Positions 54,020 to 64,000 of a stretch of DNA of 64,000 nt are shown here, piece after piece. The notes below the pieces were generated by a model. It saw only the letters and a list, made by a program, of their open reading frames with translations. It had not been told where the DNA came from and did not search any database. This DNA comes from Diplonema japonicum (Eukaryota; Euglenozoa; Diplonemea; Diplonemida; Diplonemidae). Position 1 is the stretch's first letter. Each line of letters starts with the position of its first letter. Made by a program: the position numbers and the translations under genes. Location: the NCBI GenBank assembly GCA_964019335.1, contig OZ025658.1:434001-498000 (forward strand), read 5' to 3'.

Positions 54020-55375
54020 ATGATGGACCAGCCAAGCCACAACGGTAACACTCAGGGAGGCGACCCGCGCGTCTTGTTAGTTGTTCTCCGCAACCTGACG
54101 GCCGCTATTGAGCTAGATAAGGTGTTTTATATCTTCAGCCAGTTCGGTGTCGTCCAGAAGATAAGTACATTTGTACAGCACGGGCAGAACCAGGTGGTCG
54201 TGCAGTTTGAGGGATCCAAGGAGGCACACCTGGCGATGGGCTACCTCAACGGAAGGGATCTCTACGTGAGAGGCTCCGACGGGAAGGAGGCTTTCTGCAG
54301 CCTTGCGATTGTGCCCTCGAGGCTGGTGCAGCTCACCTTTAGAAAAGACGACTCTAGGAACAGGGACTACACGTTGCTCAACCAGCAGCTCAGAGTCCTC
54401 TACGACTACTACATGAACAACCAGGCGTCGAGGGAGGACATCCTGCAGCTAGCAGAGAGGGGGGGCTTCCAGCTACTGGACTTCTTATGGGGCACGTGGA
54501 TAATCCGCGAAGGGTGGCTTGAGCCCCTACAGGAGTCACAGTCCAAGGGTGTGATACCAGCCGGAAAGGGTTTACCGGAAGGGAAAATCGGTGAGTGCGT
54601 GCACCTGTCTGGGCTGTCGGACGGGATCACGGCCTACATGCTGTGGTCAGTGATGGGGATGTACGGTGAGCTGGTTGCGGTAAAACTGTTGGCGCAGCAT
54701 CAAGGGTGCGCCTTGGTGCAGTACCGCACAAAGGAAGAGGCCGAGCAGTGCATTAGGAACATGAACATGGTGAAGCTGTTCGGGAACAAGATATACGCAC
54801 AAGTGTCGAGGAACGCGAACGCCACGCATTGGAGGGGTGCACAGACGGAGCTGGAGAGAAGGATGTGCACGGCTGAAGACGTGCCCCCGCCAGCACCTGC
54901 CCCTTCGCACATCACAGGCCCTCCCTGTTGCACCATCTCGGCATGGGGGTTGCCGCTAACGGAGCCTGTGGCCGCGTTGAAAGAGGCTGCTAACTCAGTC
55001 ATGTCCACCTCAGAGGCGGTCTTCACTGACCTCGGACAGGGCATCGTGGCTGTTACCTTCCCGAACCCAGAAGAGGCCTTCAACGCAGTGTGCGCACTGA
55101 ACGGTGGTATTTTCACCTGCCCCACTACAGGGGCGGAGTTCAAGGCCTGCCTCCACTTTGCTAACGAATCACTCGTCACCCCGCCCTCCACAGACCTGCC
55201 CTTCCCGGACTCCTTCTCTTCCCTCACCACCACCACGCTGCATGACACACCTACTTCGGGTAACCTGGACCTTGCTGACCCAGCCAGAAAACAGTCAGCT
55301 ATGCAGCAGAATAGAGGATGGGACCATGGCAGAGTGGAAGAGACGGGTCATTACTTCAAAGGCAGAACAGCTTGA
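54020..55375 (+). CDS. PTB/hnRNP-L-like RNA-binding protein with several RRMs
   Basis: 451 residues. RRM 1 (about 17-100) has RVLLVVLRNLTAAIELDKVFYIFSQFG and NQVVVQFEGSKEAHLAMGYLNG. The linker RLVQLTFRKDDSRNRDYTLLNQQ matches the SRDYT linker typical of polypyrimidine tract-binding proteins. Further RRM-like folds occupy about 195-270 (GECVHLSGLSDGI ... GCALVQYRTKEEAEQCI) and 300-380 (CCTISAWGLPL ... IVAVTFPNPEEAF). RNP1 residues are non-aromatic as in PTB. In trypanosomes, PTB-like proteins control trans-splicing and mRNA stability. A second ATG at 54023 may also be used. The tail is Thr/Ser rich and disordered. Confidence 0.82.
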   Translation: MMDQPSHNGNTQGGDPRVLLVVLRNLTAAIELDKVFYIFSQFGVVQKISTFVQHGQNQVVVQFEGSKEAHLAMGYLNGRDLYVRGSDGKEAFCSLAIVPSRLVQLTFRKDDSRNRDYTLLNQQLRVLYDYYMNNQASREDILQLAERGGFQLLDFLWGTWIIREGWLEPLQESQSKGVIPAGKGLPEGKIGECVHLSGLSDGITAYMLWSVMGMYGELVAVKLLAQHQGCALVQYRTKEEAEQCIRNMNMVKLFGNKIYAQVSRNANATHWRGAQTELERRMCTAEDVPPPAPAPSHITGPPCCTISAWGLPLTEPVAALKEAANSVMSTSEAVFTDLGQGIVAVTFPNPEEAFNAVCALNGGIFTCPTTGAEFKACLHFANESLVTPPSTDLPFPDSFSSLTTTTLHDTPTSGNLDLADPARKQSAMQQNRGWDHGRVEETGHYFKGRTA

Positions 55376-55947
55376 GCAATGCTCACTGACCCCTTTTCCC
55401 CTGAAAGAGAATGAACGAGAAAAGAAAAAAAAAAAAAGAAAAAAAAAAAAAAAAAGACAGAAAAAGAAAAAAGAAAAGAATGGAAGATGGTCCTCTGAAG
55501 AACGTGATTTAGTAAAACCACACCACGTCAGCAAAAAGGGCAAAAAAATAATAATAAAAAAGATAACTCTTTTATTGTCCGGAGTCTGGCTGGCTGGTAA
55601 GATTTTCCATCCCTCTGGAGACTCGAATAGATATGGACGGCAGACTTCTTGGAAATAGAATTGAAATCTCCCTTGCCCGGTCGTGGTTCCTTCTGTTTCC
55701 CTCTCGTTGGTGCCACTTTCTTTTTTTTATTTTGGTTCTCTCCCCTTCTTCCTAATTCTCGATATTGCCATTCTGCCGAAATTTCTCGTTATTCCACCCG
55801 AGCCCAACCCCCTTTATTTATTTTTCTCCTTTATTCCACACCCCCTCCCTTCATTTTGTTTCCAGAAGAAGGGAAAAAAAGTCTTTTAAGGGGAGTTTCT
55901 TTTCTCTCTTTCTCAGCGAGCACCCCGCACATTGAAAATGTATCGAT

Positions 55948-55979
<32 letters not shown>

Positions 55980-56483
55980 ATTGGGTAGTACAGAAGCAAT
56001 TCGGAGGGTGAAAGAGATGAATATTTTTTTTTCTCTCTCCTTTTTTTTCTCTTCCTTCACTCATTTTTTGGAGGATTTCTTTTGTCCTCGTTTCAAGTAA
56101 ACCCAAATCTTTGAAGTTATTGTTTTGAAATGATAGCTATTTATGACCAACAAGTTTTTTACTTCACCATGTATCCGCCACTGTCACTTACCACTCATCG
56201 CTGTCATGCATAAAAAAGTGAAGAAAAACACATCACACTCCAGCTAGAGGGGTGAAGAAAAAAAATAGCTATTCCCCGCCCCCTTTTTTTCTGCGCAGGT
56301 GCTTTCGCAGCGCTTGCATTACAATTTGAGCACCCCCCCCCCCCTTCCCCCCGGAGTTTTCAAAAGAAAAAAGAAGAAACAAAAATGAAAAAAAAAAGAT
56401 AAGGGAACACAAGAGGGGTTTTTTTTTGATCTTTTTTCTTTTCCATTGTGCTATATTGTGATTTATTTTTTTTTTTCCTACAG

Positions 56484-56521
<38 letters not shown>

Positions 56522-56802
56522 CCCCCCTTTTTTTTTATTCATTGCCCCTTTGTACAACTGTTTCATAAATTTGCTGTCCAGCCCTCCCCCATTCCCCCTT
56601 ACACGAACCTTCCTTATGTATGCATAGTGATGCTACTCCCCACTGTCCTCCATCTAGCCTAAACCACACTACCAAGGACCTCAGACCCTCTTCTTTTTTT
56701 CTCCTCCTCTCCTTGTTGCGGTGTTTTCCCCTTTCTTCCATTATTTTCTTTCCCTCCACTCTTTTTTTTCTTTTCAATTTGATCCTCCCCATTGTGTTGA
56801 AG

Positions 56803-56835
<33 letters not shown>

Positions 56836-57819
56836 ATTGGCTGAAACGATACTTTTTTTATTTTTTGCAAGAACGAGCCTTTGGCTTGTCAAAACAAAAC
56901 GCCTTTTTTCTTCTTCTTCTCCCCGAATACAATTTGAAGTTAAAAGAAATTGCATTAAAATGGCTACGGGAAAAAAAAAAGAAAGAAATAAAGAAAGAAA
57001 GAAAGAAAAGAACAAACTTTTGAGCCCTGTGCAAAGCTTTACTATTTTCTTTTGCATAGAGGTCTGCTGCTTCACTCTTCACCCTGTTGTGGGAGAGGGA
57101 AAAAAAAAAAATGAAACAAAATACTGTAAAACCCGATAAAGTTAGTACCTCGGTAGCCCTTCGATAGTCCTCGGTTAGCGGGGCTGGATCCCTTGAATCT
57201 TCGTTATATTTCATTACACTGAAGTCTAGGTTGTGCAAGGAGATCTACACCACTATGGAGATGAACACTACTCCACCAGCCAGCCTAAATGAGCCGATTC
57301 CTTTTTCCCCCGATTCGAACTTTATCGGTTTTACAGTAATTAACAAAAAAAAAAAGAAAAACGAAGGAAAAAAAAAAGAAAAAAAAAGTCCTCTACTACG
57401 TCAGGGTTTTTATTTTATTTTTATTATTTATTTTTGATTTCTTTCTTCTTCTTCTTCTTCTTCTTCTTCTAGAGACAGGCGATTGGAAAAATCAAAAAAA
57501 AAAGAAAAAAAACGGATTTCAGTGCTTGTCTCAGGCTTTGTACTACTACATTTCACAGACCACTACTGGATGCCATCAAAAAGATTTTTTTTGGCAGTTT
57601 TATTTATTTACCCCACCCCCCTTTTAACGATTCATATCTCTAAAAATGTTCCAAGCAAGCTGGGTCGGAAGGCCCCCCCCCCCCCCCCCCCCCCCTCCGG
57701 TGATTCCTAAATAATATTTTTCAAAAAAAAAAGAAAACACTGCTAGGAGCAGAAGAGAGGGCTTCTTATGGACTCCATGTTCGCAGTCCTGATGGCTCAC
57801 TTTCTTCTTTTTTGGTGGT
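55376..57819. other. 2.4-kb gene-free block with extreme homopolymers
   Basis: Contains A runs at about 56483-56516 (34) and 56802-56833 (32), a C run near 57674-57694 and a (TTC)n tract at 57442-57470. Apart from the MITE at 57124-57336 nothing is recognised. Confidence 0.55.
57124..57336. repeat. pogo/Tigger-like MITE B (213 bp)
   Basis: Terminal inverted repeats of about 19-20 nt, CTGTAAAACCCGATAAAGTT and AACTTTATCGGTTTTACAG, differ by one base and are flanked by TA target duplication on both sides. The interior is non-coding. The terminal CTGTAAA is shared with element A at 39245-39497. Confidence 0.75.
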
Positions 57820-58137
57820 GGGGATAACATGAAAATATAAGAAAAACATCAGATGTGTTGTTCGCTGTTGACCTCCTCGTCGGTCATCACCGGTAGCGCC
57901 CGAGTGGAAGAACATAATGCAGATGCTCAGGGTGACGAACAGGCAGCAAACTGCACGAGCGCAGAATCTTGGTTACCCGGGACGCACCGGCTGGGGTTGA
58001 GCTGTACACCGCACGCATTAAGGACACGATGCGGAACGCAGAAGAAGCTACAACTCGGCCGCGGCGCGCCCCCTGTAATCAAGTAGACAGTTCTTGTGCA
58101 GTGCGCCGCCAACACCGGCCTCCTTTAACTCATATAT
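57820..58137 (+). repeat. dispersed repeat R1, best full-length copy
   Basis: About 318 bp from GGTGGTGGGGATAACATG to CTCCTTTAACTCATATAT. It is GC-richer than the copies at the strand switch, suggesting those have decayed by C-to-T change. No TIR, poly(A) tail or clear pol III box is seen, so the class is unknown. Confidence 0.75.
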
Positions 58138-58215
58138 TCTTTTTTTATAAAGAAACCCTGAAGATTCCTCCTGATATGATAGCGAACATGTTTCTTCTTT
58201 AATCGGGATATCCTT

Positions 58216-58617
58216 ATGTTGTTTTTGTTTTTTCTTCTTTTTTTGAGGTGGCTGGCTGCGCTGCGGTGGGCGGAGGAGGGAACGTCCGTGTCGGCGATCG
58301 AGCTGGCGATTGACTTCGAATGCTACACAAAGAAGACGTTGGGGGTCAACGTCAACACGACGATTGACATCGACAAGAAGGCGGTGAGGATCAAGCGGAT
58401 CCTGGATACGCTGCAAGCGACATGGATGAGGGAGAAGAGGAGACGCGCTTTTCCGGCGCAGTCATGCAAGAAGGTGAGATCACTACGATCCATTGGCCGC
58501 GACCAAGTCGTTGGCTTTGATAGGAGGGCCCTGTTTGCATCGGGGCTGACGGCGACCAAGCTGAAAGGACTGAAGATTACCGGAAAGAAAGGATTGGAAG
58601 ATATAAACGACAGCTAG
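58216..58617 (+). pseudogene. remnant ORF, possibly the C-terminus of a retroelement protein
   Basis: The GC-rich, coding-like part starts at about 58245 (LRWLAALRWAEEG) and ends in a TAG at 58617. The segment SAIELAIDFECYTKKTLGVN and a following basic stretch (WMREKRRRAFPAQ) recall C-terminal regions of protist retroelement polyproteins, but this is an impression only. It lacks an initiator near its start and lies just after an R1 copy. A short host gene exon is an alternative. Confidence 0.3.
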
Positions 58618-59041
58618 GCACTACGGTGGGTAGCAGGGAACGACCCCAGAAGGGGAGCATCATAAGGTAGGTTGCTAACCACTTCGTTCCTATCATAGTG
58701 AATTTTTTTTCCTTCTTCTTTTCTTCCACAACCCGGATTTAGTTGCACCTAACGCGTCATAGCCCCACATGGCCCCACATGCCCCACCCCCGATTTATAC
58801 AATATAGTATCCATGTTAAAATCACACTGTACATTCCACCTTGCAGGCGAAGAAGGTCAAAGCTGATTTTAATTAGATAAGCTTTTTTTTTTCTCTTTTT
58901 TCTCCCCCACTTTTTTTTTATTCAGGCGTCCTGCCACATCGCAGGTACCCTTAAATGTCTCTCTTTTTTTTTTTTTTTGGTTTTGGTCTAACTGTTGAGG
59001 GAAAAAGAAGAAGAAGAATGAAGAAAAAAGAATGGAACGAG

Positions 59042-59076
<35 letters not shown>

Positions 59077-60371
59077 GGTGTGTAACGTGCCTTGTGCTAA
59101 ATGTACCCTCCCCTCCCAACATATCCTGGCTTTCCGACCTCCCGAAAAAAGAAGGGAGGCATTCTGGTGCTTTCTCGGCGTCTTGAAATGCACTTTAGTC
59201 CTTTCGGGTGGAGTTAAGCAGCCTCTGGGGTGGAGAGAGAGAGAGAGAGAAGATCACTCGCTCCACTACCCAGTTATGGGTATTCTGTTATGCCCCCTCC
59301 TATCTAATCCCCCCCCCCCCCCCCCCCCTGGACACCAAGCTGCTTTTTGTGCCTGTTGGTATTCCATGGCCCGTCTGCGGTCAAATAGGGTGATGTGGCC
59401 TGATGGGGGAAAAAAAGAGAGTTAAAATTTTGAATGAGAAAAAAAAAAAACCAAGCAAACACCCCTCCCCTTATCTAGGCACAGGGTCAGAAGTCATAAT
59501 GTTTTTCTTTTTTCTTTTTTTCTTTTTTTTTTTGTTAAATTGGGTTTTACACACTCACTATTATTTTTTTGTCTGCCCTGGGAAAGAACTCTTCAAAGTT
59601 CATTAACGGACTAATGTAGTATTCCCCATTTTTTGTTTTATTTAAAAAAAAAATCCTGTGCGCCTCCTCTTGCTGCCCCGGTGCATGGCAAGATGGAGTG
59701 TCACCTCTCTTTTTTTTCCAGCCACTCTCCCTCTCCCTCCCTTCCCCTGCACACACATTTTAGGTCACCGCTCTTTTTCCCCCAGCCCAGTTCACGCCTT
59801 TCACGCGGCTTCCCCCCCCCCCCTTTTTTTTGCTTTGTTGTTGCATAGAATGGGCTTAAAAAAAGAAGAGGGGGGGTACTTGTTACACCCGTTTGTTGAA
59901 TCTTCCACATGTTTCTCCTTTCTTCTGCAAAGAAGAGTGTCTATGAGGGCCTCTTCTCCCCCTTTTTTTTCCCCCCTCCTCGTTTCTTAAGTTTCTACAC
60001 AAAAAAAAGCTGTTTTTGCAGCTTGGGGTGAGGCCCACACCACTTGTCTAATAGAAAATCTTTTTTTTTTCTTTGAATACACAATAGGGAAGCACCCTCC
60101 CCCTTTTTATGTTAAAGTTGAAGTAATGCAAATCCAGCTCTACCCTAGTAGATATGCCCACTTCACATGCCATTAGGTTCCCCTCAAGCACGCTAGGCAG
60201 TGCTGTAGTGGCTTTAGCCTTCTACAGGGGTTCGCTATGGAGGGGGAAAAATTGTCCCCCCCCCTTTTTTTTACTATCCCTTAGTTTACTCCATTCAGTT
60301 TGTTGCTTGTATGTTCCACAAGAAGGGCCGTTCACAGGGTTCGTGGTGGAATGGAGTAAAATTGAGGAGAG

Positions 60372-60404
<33 letters not shown>

Positions 60405-60836
60405 TAAGCATACGGAAATAGAAGTTTTTTTTTTATATTCTCTTTTCTTTTCTTTTGTTTTAAACAAAATTCTGCCCTGCTGTCGGGACAAACTAGTTGT
60501 TGGCAGTGCAAATATAGTTATTTTTATTAGCCCCTAAACGCCCGGAGCCTATCTACGGTACCCCCCCCCATTTTCGTTGTTGTTTTGAATACTCAAAAAA
60601 AGGGCAGCATGCAACCATAGGAAGGTGCAAGGAAAGGGTAAACGGTACTAAAATTTTCAATTCCAGGTGCCAGATTCAGATGAGAACACTTAACTATGTG
60701 TGTAAGAGGGGGGTTGAGGGGGTACTTTTTATGTCCGATTTTGGGGGGTCTTGTCGTGGGGGGTCCGTGGAGTTATGGCTGGGCTAAATAGGGCAGCATT
60801 CAGCCCTATTTGGTGCCCTGAACTCTAGGATTGAGG
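58618..60836. other. 2.2-kb gene-free block
   Basis: Homopolymer-rich: A run of about 30 at 59042-59072, C run at 59310-59329, A run near 60379-60403. The sequence ACTAGTTGTTGGCAGTG at 60491 resembles one at 45397 and the end of the MITE-like element. No gene is seen. Confidence 0.55.
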
Positions 60837-61880
60837 TCAGTCTGGAGACTTTTTGGGGCTGTGGGATGAAAAAAGCAACTTGTGAGTTTTTTTTCCAGCT
60901 GGGGTAGCATGCAAGGGTAAAAAACACGTTTTGCATAAGGGGGTTTTGCAACAGGGGCACCACGTTTGCACCTTCTTCCCGCACCCAGGAACAGCACAGA
61001 GCACCCACCTCACCTTCGTTCCGTTCATCATGGTCTCGGAGGTGTGATTTAGGGTCAAATCGAGACGTTTTGGGTATTTCTGAGTGAGGGAATCCTCATT
61101 GCTAGCGTGTTTGCGCTTGGGGGTCGGTGACGGTGTTGTCGGGGGTGTGTGCTATCGGTTTTTGGGGTATGGGTGAGAAGCTTCTTTGAAGCTCGGGAAG
61201 CCATAATTTTTGCCACATTCCTTGCTCTTCTTCCAGATTATGGAGGAGTTGGCAACACAGCTTTCCAGGACCCAATAAAAAACGACCATGGTCCACTTCC
61301 GGGTTTTCATATGCCGAACTCCAGTCCCCTGGAGCTGGTCTTGCCGGTCAGGGGTCGACAGCAAACCCTTAAGTCGACAGCACGCATGACTAGGTCCTGT
61401 GTTGTGGACTTTTTGCTGAAAATGTTGAAATTCGCCAGGTAACAGTTTTATGAGTCGCATGTAGCGACTACCTTGATGCCCACCGAGTTGTTTTTTCGTG
61501 GTTCCATGACTTTTATTGTTGTCGGGATAACACTGTCGTCAACAGACAACCACTTGCCAGGGATCCGCACAGTCCTACACCGGTTGACAATGATGTCAAG
61601 AGACCTACGCATGAGGCGCAGTTTCAGGCCTTACTGATGTTTCCAGGTTGTCAAAGGTCGGCGCTGTATGTCAACGAATCGGTTTCCTCATTTTCTCAAA
61701 AGCCGGGATGGTTAAATTAGAATTTGTTGTCCAGTAGCTCTTCATATTCGGTGCCGAGCGCAACCCCATTAACAGGACCAACCCAAGCCAAATTTTGTAC
61801 TCTGGGATGGAAGGATTCAGATTCCGCTGTTTTTTTGAACCGAAACGACCGTTCGTGGAAGAAACTATGAGCTCAAGGAC
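60837..61880 (-). pseudogene. degenerate piggyBac-like transposase
   Basis: Fragments in transposase order on the minus strand, in shifting frames: IPEYKIWLGLVLLMGL then YW (about 61760-61830, the N-terminal core); IPGKWLSVDDSVIP (about 61530-61575) holding the first catalytic Asp; NSVGIKVVATCDS (about 61455-61495). There is then an apparent deletion of the middle third, followed by RKWTMVVFYWVLESCVANS (about 61240-61300) and a terminal Cys-rich finger (CAVPGCGKKVQTWCPCC, PLCKTCF, about 60900-61010). A TAG interrupts the last part near 61151. This matches DDE_Tnp_1_7 with its C-terminal zinc finger. Several frameshifts, stops and the deletion show it is dead. Confidence 0.7.
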
Positions 61881-63607
61881 CGCGTGTGTAAAAAAAAAAG
61901 ATTTAAAACACCCTCCTCATTGGCCGCTTCACCTAGAGGTGTCCTAAGCCCACCTTTTTACGGAAATGATATGTTTCGGGCCTTTGGGAGTATTTCTCCC
62001 ACCCAAGCATCGTTTCCGGCCCCTCTTTGACCGCCTCATCGTCTTTTTCTTCTTTATCTGACCAGTCGGGGGAGACTCACGTTTTCGCTGCTATTTTGAC
62101 CATCTGATTTCATTTTAAGCCAACCCTGCCGGTTTCAATTAAAACAAAACTTTTAACGCAAAATGTAGTCCAAGACAAAATAAACCGCGCAACAATGCCA
62201 TATTTTGAAGTCCACGGGCCGTGTTCAAAAAAAAGTACTTAGCGAAAAAGCAAATTTTGAAATAAGGACAAAAACGTCCGCGCGGGCGTTTAGGGGTTAG
62301 GTAAAAACAGACGCTTGTATGCACGGACAAAAAAAAAGGATCGCGAAAACTAGTTTTTTTTTTTTTTTAAAGTTCTCGAACAAAAGAAGAAAAAAAAAAG
62401 AATGATTGTGGCAAAGGTGGAAGAAAGGGTGAAAATAAAGTTACCACCTTTTTTGTACCATACCCCTGTTATTTTTATTTTTTAAATTCTTATTTTAGTT
62501 TTATAAACTACAGCACAACACCAAAGGAAAAAAAAAAAAAAAAACCCGCAAACCCAAAGAAACCAAAATAAATCAACGTAGCTTTGTATTTCTCGGGAGG
62601 GGTGCTCGAATATTTTACTAAACTATAAGATTTTTTCTTAAAAAAAAAAGTTCTTTTTTTTTATCTTTTAGATTTTTTTTTATTTCAATTTTGAAGAACA
62701 AAAAAAAGGGGGCCTTTCTTTTGGGAGGAGGGAAAGCGCGGAAAGTAGCTTTTTTTTTTAAGAAAAAGAAAAAGAAAGACATTCCTGCCTTTCGTTCCCC
62801 TCCCTCTCAAAGAAAAAAAAATATACCCCCCAAAAAAAACAGAAAAGATAATCCATAGTTTTTTGCACACGCTCTTGTGTTTTTTTTTCTCCTTTTTTGG
62901 GGGGGGTTTCTTTTTTGTGATAAGAGTTTCCCCTCTTATTAATTTTTTTTTTCAATACCCGCAACATATAAGTGAAAAACCTTATTCGACTTCTCTGCCT
63001 CGCTGCTGCAATTAGTAAATTGGGAAAGAAAAAAAAAGATAACAATTTTATATTTTTTTGTTTATTTACCCCCCCCCCCCCCCCTTTCTCCCTATCCTAT
63101 TTTGCTTTCGACGAGGACACCAAGTAAAAATAAAATAATATAAAAGAAAAACTACACCCTCCTCACCACACTTTTTTTTAGTTATTTATCCCCCCCCCCC
63201 TTGGCGTGTCTCCGTGTTACAAACCAAAAAAAAAATAGTAATGAAAAAAAAAACCCATTTACCCATCCCTCTGTCACGCCCGCCAGTATAGCTGAGCAGG
63301 AGCTGACACTCTGTTATATATTTCTTTTTATTCCACATTTCCCCCCCTCCCTTTTTTTTTGAATCCACCCAATAGTCCAAGGGACATACACGCTTTTTTT
63401 TTCTTCTTCCCCCCTTTTTTTTTCTTCTCCCTCTTTCTTACCTCTGTTCCTCCCCACCCCCTTCTTTTTTTTATACCTTTTCCCCCCTCCAACGGGATGG
63501 ACCATCCTCCCCATTTTTATTTACCTCCCCCCTTTTGTACAAAAAAAACTCCATTCGCCCCCTTTTTTTATTAAAAAAAAATTAAAAGGAAGAGGGGACC
63601 ACGAAAC
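61881..63607. other. 1.7-kb gene-free, pyrimidine-rich spacer upstream of the NOLC1-like gene
   Basis: Mostly A/T with C runs at 63068-63085 and 63190-63200. From 63170 to 63570 the plus strand is strongly T/C rich and could supply the spliced-leader acceptor of the next gene. The left part may still hold decayed piggyBac flank. Confidence 0.5.
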
Positions 63608-63906
63608 ATGGCACCTGTTGTGAGCAAAGTGGAACTTAACTGCTTGGTGTACAAGTACCTGAAGGAAGCATGCCCAGCAGCAGGAAAGGCCTTTAAGAAA
63701 AGCGACGGGATTGTGATAGATGAGGCAGCGTGCAGCAAGATCTTCGGGGAGAAGACGCTCAAGGACCTCACACAGAACCTCACCACCAGGCCCGCATCTT
63801 CATCTTCCTCATCCTCATCCTCGTCTGACAGCGACAGCGACAGCGACAGCGACGAGCCGAAAAAACAGCCCACCCCTAAGACAGCCCCCAAAGTAGCTAA
63901 CAAGGA

Positions 63907-63951
<45 letters not shown>

Positions 63952-64000
63952 TGACAGCGACAGTGACGAGCCCAAGAAACAGCCCACCCCCAAAGCCGCC
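63608..64000 (+). CDS. NOLC1: Nopp140/NOLC1-like nucleolar phosphoprotein (5' part, cut by window end)
   Basis: ATG at 63608 opens a frame that continues past the window edge (131 codons visible). Residues 1-60 contain a LisH-like helix pair (LNCLVYKYLKEACPAAGKAF), the same N-terminal module as in Nopp140. Then come acidic serine tracts (runs of Ser followed by DSDSDSDSDE) alternating with basic KKQPTPK segments, the diagnostic SRP40/Nopp140 pattern. Such proteins are casein-kinase-2 targets that chaperone snoRNPs and RNA polymerase I in nucleolus and Cajal bodies. The poly-Ser tract is encoded by a (TCA)n repeat that is probably length-variable. Confidence 0.85.

Noticed and set aside
63571-63993. 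140-codon minus-strand frame with poly-Asp
   Set aside because: It is the antisense of the Ser/Asp tracts of the NOLC1-like gene.

Overview
The window looks like nuclear DNA of a euglenozoan flagellate, most probably a diplonemid (inference). The alpha-tubulin at 10.9-12.3 kb ends in the kinetoplastid-type tail GEEDVEEY. Neighbouring genes lie on one strand in long head-to-tail arrays, and most start codons sit just downstream of a pyrimidine-rich stretch plus AG, as expected for spliced-leader trans-splicing. Unlike trypanosomatids, many genes carry very short conventional GT-AG introns (31-90 nt, donors mostly GTATGY). I could place 13 of these by joining adjacent reading frames. Intergenic DNA is full of long homopolymer tracts of all four bases.

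Layout. Every recognised host gene from 0.6 to 42.0 kb is on the minus strand. In transcription order from right to left these are: a small Gly/Ala/Cys-rich protein, a coiled-coil protein, an SCP2-type thiolase ending in SHL, a tandem DUF3431-like secreted protein, a NEK-type kinase, a PPR-like protein, a TRF4-like poly(A) polymerase lacking catalytic residues, CTF18, a RING membrane protein, a MED14-like protein, a PDZ/GYKG-repeat protein, a large disordered protein, a single-pass coiled-coil protein, an FAD/berberine-bridge-type oxidase, alpha-tubulin, a SHIPPO-repeat protein, another coiled-coil protein, a GILT-family thiol reductase, a class III cyclase-like membrane protein and a zinc-finger protein. 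From 48.9 kb rightwards host genes are on the plus strand: a degenerate membrane cyclase, a PI-PLC X-domain protein, an SGNH hydrolase, the Fe-S scaffold ATPase CFD1/NUBP2, a PTB-like RRM protein and, at the right edge, the start of a Nopp140/NOLC1-like protein. The 6.9 kb between the two arrays (42.0-48.9 kb) is a divergent strand-switch region packed with repeats.

The most striking observation is in the GILT-family gene (5610-6302, minus). The first cysteine codon of the CPGC redox motif is an in-frame TGA, giving a UPGC motif. TGA serves as a normal stop elsewhere in the window, so this is a good candidate selenoprotein, although I could not find a SECIS element by eye. Other points of interest are pseudoenzymes (two cyclase-like proteins and one TRF4-like protein), a MED14 candidate in a lineage where Mediator is poorly known, a broken piggyBac transposase, several MITE-like elements, a ~310 bp dispersed repeat family (R1), and pentanucleotide minisatellites at the strand switch.

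The genes do not form a single pathway. Several (alpha-tubulin, SHIPPO protein, NEK kinase, coiled-coil proteins) fit a flagellate cytoskeleton. The rest are scattered housekeeping functions, as is usual in polycistronic arrays.
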